This document shows, one piece after another, positions 24,175-28,844 of a DNA stretch of 28,844 bases; position 1 is the stretch's first letter, and each line of letters starts with the position of its first letter. This DNA comes from Legionella sp. Its GTDB lineage: Bacteria; Pseudomonadota; Gammaproteobacteria; Legionellales; Legionellaceae. The stretch covers positions 1 through 28,844 of the forward strand of contig SCSO01000146.1 in the NCBI GenBank assembly GCA_004297865.1, written 5' to 3'. The notes beneath the pieces were generated by a model. The model made no database searches. It saw only the letters and a program-made list of their open reading frames with translations, and had not been told where the DNA came from. Made by a program: the position numbers and the translations under genes.

Positions 24175-24450
24175 TTATACGTGATTATTGTTTTGCAAAG
24201 CGAGTTCTGCTTTTTTCACTAAATCTGAATGAAACTGTCCGAGAGTGAAATGAAATTCTTTGCCAGTTGCTCCGCTGGCATTATCTAAACCTCCGCGAAT
24301 GAGTTCCCCTTCGTAGGTGCCCCAATACTTACCTTCTTTGGCCACTTTAACAATAATTCCGGATTTTTGCCCAGATTTAGTAGTCCAACAACCAGTGAGT
24401 ACTACAAGACTTAGAATCATAAGAAGAACTAAGCGAATTGATTTAGTCAT
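24175..24450 (-). CDS. Small lipoprotein, probably truncated by a nonsense mutation
   Basis: Starts at ATG 24450 after AAAGG. 91 residues: a lipoprotein signal with lipobox LTGC (Cys21), then WTTKSGQKSGIIVKVAKEGK and GTYEGELIRGGLDNASGATG, a pattern found in widespread short proteins of unknown role that databases sometimes label as phosphogluconate-dehydrogenase-like without good reason. In those, a further strand of the kind ITYHxExFxxPWR completes the domain; here it lies just beyond the stop, at 24061-24174. If read through, the whole protein would be about 129 residues. As it stands the last strand is missing, so folding may be impaired. Confidence 0.7.
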   Translation of the reverse strand: MTKSIRLVLLMILSLVVLTGCWTTKSGQKSGIIVKVAKEGKYWGTYEGELIRGGLDNASGATGKEFHFTLGQFHSDLVKKAELALQNNNHV

Positions 24451-24541
24451 AATTAACCTTTATTAGAATACTTATTGTCTAAGATTAGCATAAAATCTTG
24501 ATGAACAAAATTTGTGTATTAAACTAAAGCTCTAATCCCTT
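24451..24541. other. AT-rich spacer
   Basis: About 90 bases between the lipoprotein start and the end of the gene remnant; it must contain the lipoprotein promoter on the minus strand, but no clear -35/-10 pair, hairpin or ORF was seen. Confidence 0.4.
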
Positions 24542-24780
24542 CTAAAACGTCTTATCCGGTAATGGTCCTTCAACTTGAGAAATTTTGTCCAGTACTAAAA
24601 TGACTTGCGCTTGCGCCTCCGCCGGATCTTTTGCTTGAAATCCAAAACGCATGAATCGCCAGGTGCGATCTTCATCTGTCCATATTACTAAAAGCGGTCC
24701 AACCAGTTGGACATCCTAGTTCTTCAATCATAAAAATTCCTGCTAATTGTAGACTCTCTGGGTTTTGAGCTACGTTTCTG
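24542..24780 (-). pseudogene. Frameshifted C-terminal remnant of an unknown gene
   Basis: On the minus strand one frame reads NPESLQLAGIFMIEEL down to about 24717; the next frame then reads DVQLVGPLLVIWTDEDRTWR and on through MRFGFQAKDPAEAQ to SQVEGPLPDKTF with TAG at 24542-24544. Joined at CTAGGATGTC (one extra base), the two give a continuous, natural-looking ~75-residue protein end. The 5' part is missing, and the sequence upstream runs into the palindrome at 24783-24803 and the carbonic anhydrase stop. No family was recognised. No start codon with a ribosome site serves either piece. Confidence 0.6.
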
Positions 24781-24782
24781 GA

Positions 24783-24803
24783 TACCGCGAACAAGTCGCG
24801 GTA
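24783..24803. repeat. REP-like palindrome after the carbonic anhydrase gene
   Basis: TACCGCGA-ACAAG-TCGCGGTA, 8-bp GC-rich perfect arms in AT-rich surroundings, lying in the 36 bases between the gene remnant and the carbonic anhydrase stop. It has no T-run. Resembles short dispersed palindromes; it may have been the break point at which the remnant lost its 5' part. Confidence 0.6.
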
Positions 24804-24816
24804 CGTGGGAAATAGG

Positions 24817-25554
24817 TTATTCAGGAACCGATCTTTGTTCTTCAAAGAAATACACTTGCCCGGTTTTGATGTCATGCAATCCGGCAACAATCCCCACCTG
24901 TTTCTTATCAATTAACTCTTTTAGTATGGGGCTTTTTTCTTGAATCTCTTTAACCACATTTAAAGCATGCGCTTTAGCAATAGCATCAATTAACTTGGGA
25001 TCTTCGCAATTTTTTAGCCCAGTTTCTTTCATACTAGCAGGCACTACGGTGTGAATTTTAGCTAAAACATCGTCTAAATGCCCCAAACTAGCTCCGCTGC
25101 ATGAACCAGCTACTGCACCGCAAGAAGTATGCGACAATACGACTATTAAACGCGCGCCCATTGCTTTAGTCGCGAATTCCATGCTACCTAAGTTATCATC
25201 GTTGAGCACATTACCGGCTACGCGCAAGGTAAATAAATCGGCTAATCCTTGATCAAAAAATAATTCAGGCACACTACGAGAATCCATACAGTTTAAAACA
25301 ACAGCGAAAGGAAATTGACCATAAGAGGCTTGATGTGCTTGTGCTAAATAGTCTCGGGTAATGGATTTATTATCTAAAAAACGCTGATTTCCTTCTTTCA
25401 AACGGAGCAAAGCTTGTTTAGGAGACATCTCTTGTTGTTTGGTTTGAGTAAGCGTTTTGCTAAGAATAGGCCATTCTTCGGCAGTAGTTGCATAAGCAAG
25501 GCTGTTTAACCAGGATATACTGCAGACCAACATTATTATTTTTAAGAATTGCAT
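24817..25554 (-). CDS. Periplasmic beta-class carbonic anhydrase
   Basis: Reversible hydration of carbon dioxide outside the inner membrane. 245 residues from ATG 25554, with AAGGAG 8 bases before it. Residues 1-22 are a signal peptide ending in Ala-Tyr-Ala, so the enzyme is exported, unlike the usual cytoplasmic beta enzymes. The mature part has the zinc ligands Cys89 (NCMDSR), His142 and Cys145 (SHTSCGAV) and the Asp91/Arg93 pair. RVAGNVL and a long helical N-terminal arm (ALLRLKEGNQRFLDN) are typical. A role in pH or bicarbonate supply in an acidic compartment is inference. Confidence 0.93.
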   Translation of the reverse strand: MQFLKIIMLVCSISWLNSLAYATTAEEWPILSKTLTQTKQQEMSPKQALLRLKEGNQRFLDNKSITRDYLAQAHQASYGQFPFAVVLNCMDSRSVPELFFDQGLADLFTLRVAGNVLNDDNLGSMEFATKAMGARLIVVLSHTSCGAVAGSCSGASLGHLDDVLAKIHTVVPASMKETGLKNCEDPKLIDAIAKAHALNVVKEIQEKSPILKELIDKKQVGIVAGLHDIKTGQVYFFEEQRSVPE

Positions 25555-25573
25555 CGAATGCTCCTTTTCGTTG

Positions 25574-25909
25574 TTAAATCACTTTACTGACACATTTATT
25601 CCCTTTTACTCGGAGAATAACCCGGCTGTTTTTGTTCAAAATTAACTCACCGCAACGAATATCAGTACCAATGATAGAGTTTTTTCTAAATCCAAAGATG
25701 TATTTTTTATTCTTAGGGCCTTTGCCAGAGAAGGATTTACCCATGCCACCAAAAGATTGCCCTTCAACCATAAAACCTACGGCTGCTGCAGAATTTTCTT
25801 TGATTTCCACCTTTATTTGGATGTCATTTGCAGCAAAAACAGGTAAAGAGAATGCAATAATTATCACAAATGCCATGAATCCCCAGCCCTTCAGAGAATC
25901 CCTTCTCAT
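25574..25909 (-). CDS. Small exported protein of unknown function
   Basis: Starts at ATG 25909 with AAGGAAC before it. 111 residues; a signal peptide of about 26 residues (hydrophobic core FMAFVIIIAFSLPVFA) and a mature part of ~85 residues rich in Lys, Gly and beta-branched residues. The centre is a flexible Gly/Ser/Lys stretch (GGMGKSFSGKGPKNKK). Two cysteines, in DIRCGEL and GNKCVS, may pair. It lies 19 bases upstream of the carbonic anhydrase on the same strand and is probably co-transcribed. No family was recognised. Confidence 0.7.
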   Translation of the reverse strand: MRRDSLKGWGFMAFVIIIAFSLPVFAANDIQIKVEIKENSAAAVGFMVEGQSFGGMGKSFSGKGPKNKKYIFGFRKNSIIGTDIRCGELILNKNSRVILRVKGNKCVSKVI

Positions 25910-25982
25910 GATAAGTTCCTTTTTTAGCTAGTCTTTTTAATATAGCAGCATTTGGAAATTCTTGGGGTAAAATGGATTAAGT

Positions 25983-27041
25983 TTACCAAGAAAATGAGGC
26001 CGATGACCCAGATATTGGCAATCTATTATTATCGAGAATAGGCATGAAGAAGGTTAAGGGTTTCTGAAATTGGGGACTCAATGCTGCAACTTCGGGTGCC
26101 GGAGCAGGCACGTCAAATCCCCCTAGACGTCGCTGTACTGAGGGAATAGTAGTGTTTGTTTTTAAACACCAGAGTAATAAATTTGACCAAATACGAAGAG
26201 CATGGTTTTGCGCGGCTATAACGTACATATCAATAGCGGCATGAGTACGAATTTCTAGATTAGGCCTCTCATTAAGGAGATCAATTTGACCCGCAAGTAG
26301 TAATCCTGCAACTAAATGAGAAAAATCATCTTTTTTCTGTAGTAATTGATTAACTATCGGTTGAAGTTGTGATTCTTTAAGGGCTAATTTAGGTTTAATC
26401 TTTTTGGCTGCTAAATCTACATATTGCTTGCAATGGATTAAAGAATATACCTGAATCGAAAGTAAAACAGCAATAAAATCATTATCAAGTTGCTCAAAAC
26501 CATTTTTTCTTAAATCGATTACGGAGGCAGATGGCGGTATCGCTATTAAAAGTGCCCTTAATTCAGCTTTCGGTAAGCGAATCAAGTCATTTCCTGACAT
26601 TATAATGTGTGATAACTGCGTAGGAGTTGCAATAAGAAATTTGATTAAAAAGTCTACAGGAATGCGCCAAAGCGAGTTTCTACTTAAATCAAGCTTATTA
26701 TTACTAGGATCCAGTAGATTACCAATGGTTAAGTTTACACCCAAAAGAAGGTTATTCTCAGAATTACGTGTGAAGTCGTATTTATGGACTTTACTATAAA
26801 GCGTAGTAAGCACTCGTTCTAAATCTTTAATACTAACCTTGGATACCCATTGCTCGGACAGCAAAATAGAGTTCACTTTGCAAGGTGCATCCTCTCTCAG
26901 TAGTCTACCTAATTGGAAGCTTAACTTTTGAATAGACATCCCTCTGTTGACATAATGGATCTCTAAACACAGACTTTGCGAAACTCCATTTTTATATGGA
27001 GTTTTAGTTGCTCCATCAAGTAAAATTAATTTATGAAACAA
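25983..27041 (-). CDS. Leucine-rich-repeat protein, candidate effector
   Basis: Function unknown. 352 residues from TTG 27041, supported by AGGAAG 9 bases upstream; the next Met is residue 35. Three LRR starts are spaced by exactly 29 residues: LDLSRNSLWRIP (117), IIMSGNDLIRLP (146) and IDLRKNGFEQLD (175), each followed by a helix with the FL--LL-A-P pattern. This is the style of LRR effectors of Legionella. The second half is helical and Leu/Ala-rich, then a Pro/Ala hinge (PAPAPEVAAL), then a Ser-rich tail. No signal peptide or membrane helix. Codon use is like its neighbours. The N-terminal half is unassigned. Confidence 0.75.
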   Translation of the reverse strand: MFHKLILLDGATKTPYKNGVSQSLCLEIHYVNRGMSIQKLSFQLGRLLREDAPCKVNSILLSEQWVSKVSIKDLERVLTTLYSKVHKYDFTRNSENNLLLGVNLTIGNLLDPSNNKLDLSRNSLWRIPVDFLIKFLIATPTQLSHIIMSGNDLIRLPKAELRALLIAIPPSASVIDLRKNGFEQLDNDFIAVLLSIQVYSLIHCKQYVDLAAKKIKPKLALKESQLQPIVNQLLQKKDDFSHLVAGLLLAGQIDLLNERPNLEIRTHAAIDMYVIAAQNHALRIWSNLLLWCLKTNTTIPSVQRRLGGFDVPAPAPEVAALSPQFQKPLTFFMPILDNNRLPISGSSASFSW

Positions 27042-27364
27042 AACAGATACTTCCTATGTTACAAAACAACTATGCAATTTTCGCACAGAAAAGTTAAATT
27101 ATCAACAATTATGGGCGGTCTTTAGGCATCATGTGCACTATAAGAGATGCCTGGATGGTTATTGATATTTCTCCATTTCTTCCATTTTACACGCACATTT
27201 AATCAAAAAGGGCTTTAAAGGCCCTTTATTTATAAAATCCTTCCCTTCTTATTCGGTCATAACCCAACATTCCAGCATAGATAAATCATTGCCCTCTGTT
27301 ATGGAGTTTTTTTTAGAATTTATGCTAGTATTCGCTCCCACCACCAAATTGGACATACAAAACG
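27042..27364. other. 323-base divergent spacer with hairpins, possible small RNA
   Basis: Between the LRR gene (minus) and the 27365 gene (plus). It holds an inverted repeat AGGCATC/GATGCCT (27124-27130/27146-27152), then a hairpin AAAGGGC/GCCCTTT (27207-27213/27221-27227) followed by ATTTAT, which looks like an intrinsic terminator on the plus strand without a gene before it. After that come a partial copy-like stretch GGTCATAACCCAACATT (27255-27271) and -10-like TAGAAT (27314-27319). A short untranslated transcript ending near 27230 is possible. Confidence 0.4.
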
Positions 27365-28138
27365 ATGGGAATGTTTAAGAATACAAATTTTGATAGGGAA
27401 AAGGCGCTTTATGCCACAGAAGGACGGTTAGTAGTTACTGATCAATTATCGCCTTTTGAATGGGTAGGTTCCCAATGTGCTAATCGGGGAATTATTATAG
27501 TGATCTATGGGACTAATGAAGATGGCCGTAAGGTTGCTGTTTGTGGCCATCTAAAAACGGAATCCCATTATTCTATAAACGCGATGTTAAGCATTGCTGG
27601 TATAACAGACATTTCATCAGTATTTCTGATTAGCGCTATTATTAAAGAAGAAGATGCCCTTGCACAACCTTTACTCGAACTTTTAAAAGAAAAAGGTGTG
27701 GAAAATCTAACATTATCACTAGGAAAAGGGGTTAGTCAGATAGCCATAAATGTACGTACAGGCCAGGTTTCTTATGAAGCAACATTTTTGTTAGCAAATG
27801 CTGGGGTAAAGAAGTTAGGCGATTATAATTCCTGGAGCTATTTTTATACAGAACCGGAAGGTCCAAGTTTTTTAGAATTGTCAATGGATGGAAGAAAAGC
27901 GGAGCATGTATCCAAGGTTTCGATGTTATTAAAAGCTTGCCAAGCACCAAGTTTAGATGAAGAATTTCAGAGTTGGTTTAAACTAAACATCCTCACTTCC
28001 CTAAGTGTATTTGGAGTTCTGTTGTTAGAGTCTTTACTAGCTTCATCCAAGCAAAAACTGATTACTTATCCAGAACGAAAATTGATTACTTATCCAGAAT
28101 GGGAAGCAACCAGTGATATTATTAAAAAGGGACCTTAG
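27365..28138 (+). CDS. Unknown protein with CheD-like Cys/His pattern and C-terminal hydrophobic segment
   Basis: 257 residues; the start may be ATG 27365 or 27371, and neither has a good ribosome site. No family is certain. Residues 20-62 read as two strands around GSQC (Cys38) and end in AVCGH (His62). This resembles the GSCV...H arrangement of CheD and CNF1-type glutamine deamidases. A helix ALAQPLLELLKEKGVENL (98-115) and a strand IAINVRTGQVSYEA (126-139) recall the CheD end with its R-TG turn. The Cys-His spacing is 24 against 17 in CheD, so this is only a hypothesis. Residues 207-226 are hydrophobic and could insert in a membrane. The C-terminus has an 8-residue tandem repeat, KLITYPER/KLITYPEW. 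Confidence 0.65.
   Translation: MGMFKNTNFDREKALYATEGRLVVTDQLSPFEWVGSQCANRGIIIVIYGTNEDGRKVAVCGHLKTESHYSINAMLSIAGITDISSVFLISAIIKEEDALAQPLLELLKEKGVENLTLSLGKGVSQIAINVRTGQVSYEATFLLANAGVKKLGDYNSWSYFYTEPEGPSFLELSMDGRKAEHVSKVSMLLKACQAPSLDEEFQSWFKLNILTSLSVFGVLLLESLLASSKQKLITYPERKLITYPEWEATSDIIKKGP
28055..28102 (+). repeat. 24-base in-frame tandem duplication
   Basis: Two copies of a 24-base unit, 28055-28078 and 28079-28102, with 21 of 24 bases identical, coding KLITYPER and KLITYPEW near the C-terminus of the 27365 gene. Confidence 0.85.
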
Positions 28139-28149
28139 AGTCCCTTTTT
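28124..28149. terminator. Bidirectional terminator over the stop codons of two convergent genes
   Basis: AAAAAGGGAC (28124-28133) pairs exactly with GTCCCTTTTT (28140-28149), loop of 6. It covers the stop of the 27365 gene (28136-28138) and touches the stop of the minus gene (28149-28151). The A and T ends supply U-tracts for both directions. Confidence 0.85.
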
Positions 28150-28499
28150 CAATTGTCCCATTGACCAGTTTCATTTAGAAGTTCTTTAGATCCGGCCGTA
28201 ACCGTGAGAATTCCATCTTCAGAAACAAAGTATACCGTTTTATCATTGATAAATTTGTAGCCTAAAGAATGACAAGGGGTAACACCATCTGCGCACAAAC
28301 TCATAACCTGCGAGCCTTGTAGTGTAATAGTACTTCCCGTTTTTTTATTAGTGCCTTGATAAGTTGCTTTACTACAGCCAACCTCATATTCAGGACTTTG
28401 ACAGGTGATGACAATTTTATACGTAGGGGTATTAAGAGTTTGTGCTATTAATGGATTGGCAATAAATAAGCTTATCAAAAACATGAATCCTTTTTTCAT
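28149..28499 (-). CDS. Small exported four-Cys protein of unknown function
   Basis: ATG 28499 is chosen because GAGGGA lies 8 bases upstream and it opens a signal peptide (MKKGFMFLISLFIANPLIAQ, probable cut near Gln20). A frame extension to 28568 would run through the palindrome and hide the signal. 116 residues; the mature part has Cys33, Cys42, Cys69 and Cys76, enough for two disulfides, and a beta-rich pattern (YKIVITCQ, STITLQGSQV, KTVYFVSEDGILTV). Size and form match a periplasmic or secreted beta-sandwich protein. No family was recognised. Confidence 0.72.
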   Translation of the reverse strand: MKKGFMFLISLFIANPLIAQTLNTPTYKIVITCQSPEYEVGCSKATYQGTNKKTGSTITLQGSQVMSLCADGVTPCHSLGYKFINDKTVYFVSEDGILTVTAGSKELLNETGQWDN

Positions 28500-28517
28500 C
28501 AGAAGTTTCCCTCGTAG

Positions 28518-28535
28518 GTTGGGTCGTGACCCAAC
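28518..28535. repeat. REP-like palindrome in the leader of the 28149-28499 gene
   Basis: GTTGGGTC-GT-GACCCAAC, 8-bp perfect arms. It starts 18 bases before the ATG, just upstream of the ribosome site. A similar half (GGTCATAACCCAACATT) stands at 27255-27271. It may be a dispersed repeat or an mRNA hairpin. Confidence 0.6.
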
Positions 28536-28581
28536 ATTAATTTCAAATAAATATCTGGGCTTTATCACCCATCACCTAAAC

Positions 28582-28844
28582 TTAGGGCAAATAACCCAAT
28601 AAATCATTATCTTTAGAAGTAGAGGCTTTTATGCACGGAAAAAGCCTTTCAAAAAAGCTTGGTTTCGCATTTCCATTATTCTGCTGTTTCGTTTGCTCTA
28701 GTAATTTACCCACCTCATCAAAACCTAAATCTTTCGCACATTGGATATGCTTATTTTTAATTTTAACTCCATAAGTTAATAATTGTTGTACCGCATCTAT
28801 TTTATTCTTTTCAATGGCTATTTGAAGACATGAAGTTAAATCGG
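28582..28844 (-). CDS. C-terminal end of an ankyrin-repeat-like protein (5' end outside window)
   Basis: Open on the minus strand from the window edge for 86 codons to TAA at 28582-28584. It reads CLQIAIEKNKIDAVQQLLTY followed by GVKIKNKHIQCAKDLGFDEV and GKLLEQ: two helix-turn-helix units of ankyrin type (A-x-E-x-x-x-x-x-AVQQLLTYG-V). The tail holds an Asn/Gln-rich hinge, then FFERLFPCIKAS and a charged end. The repeat differs in sequence from the protein at 21347. No start is inside the window. A possible effector, as for other ankyrin proteins of this lineage. Confidence 0.72.
   Translation of the reverse strand, partial: DLTSCLQIAIEKNKIDAVQQLLTYGVKIKNKHIQCAKDLGFDEVGKLLEQTKQQNNGNAKPSFFERLFPCIKASTSKDNDLLGYLP

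Noticed and set aside
24784..24803. CRISPR-like or terminator reading of the palindrome after the carbonic anhydrase gene
   Set aside because: Single copy here, no spacers, and no T-run on either side.
24672..24911. 79-residue minus-strand frame
   Set aside because: Its first half lies over the carbonic anhydrase gene in another frame. Only its end (from NPESLQL) belongs to a natural sequence, which is the frameshifted remnant listed as a pseudogene.
25632..25931. 99-residue plus-strand frame antisense to the small exported protein
   Set aside because: The minus-strand gene has a ribosome site and a signal peptide; the plus frame has neither.

Overview
The window reads as chromosomal DNA of a low-GC gammaproteobacterium, most probably a member of the Legionellales (Legionella/Coxiella/Aquicella/Berkiella-like). 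The reasons are the gammaproteobacterial gene orders (yceD-rpmF-plsX-fab cluster; holB-pilZ-tatD), the AT-rich codon use, an MFS permease with the N-terminal style of phagosomal transporters, and a right-hand part rich in ankyrin-like, leucine-rich-repeat and small exported proteins with eukaryote-like or host-facing character. The lineage is an inference; no rRNA or tRNA gene is present to test it.

Layout. 1-2469: the C-terminal two thirds of histidine ammonia-lyase followed by a coniferyl-aldehyde-type aldehyde dehydrogenase. 2529-3718: RNase HI and the DNA polymerase III proofreading subunit, closed by a strong hairpin. 3735-5408: a Thr-rich exported protein (minus), an exported L,D-transpeptidase (plus) and ErpA (minus). 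5453-6538: MnmA (minus). 6608-6714: a large palindromic, MITE-like repeat. 6886-17773: a long co-directional block, yceD-rpmF-plsX-fabH-fabD-fabG-acpP-fabF-mltG-tmk-holB-pilZ-tatD-anmK, with a good sigma70-type promoter just before yceD. It links fatty-acid initiation and elongation with lipid synthesis, peptidoglycan processing and recycling, and replication. An MFS permease (17828-19129) ends it, with a symmetrical terminator shared with a convergent MdfA-like multidrug transporter. 20435-21205: a PolB-type 3'-5' exonuclease.

21347-28844 is the accessory part. It holds a protein of five perfect 36-residue ankyrin-like repeats, a transglycosylase-like lipoprotein, adenylate kinase overlapping a thioredoxin-like gene, a lipoprotein cut by an in-frame stop, a frameshifted gene remnant next to a REP-like palindrome, a periplasmic beta-carbonic anhydrase, two small Cys-containing exported proteins, an LRR protein, a protein with a CheD-like Cys/His pattern and a C-terminal hydrophobic segment, and the C-terminal end of a second ankyrin-like gene running off the window. 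Several of these are candidate Dot/Icm-type effectors, but no secretion system is in the window. Four genes (plsX, fabF, the 17828 MFS gene and the LRR gene) appear to start at TTG.

Several unrelated palindromic elements sit between genes (6608-6714, 10574-10600, 24783-24803, 28518-28535), and gene decay is visible at 24061-24780.
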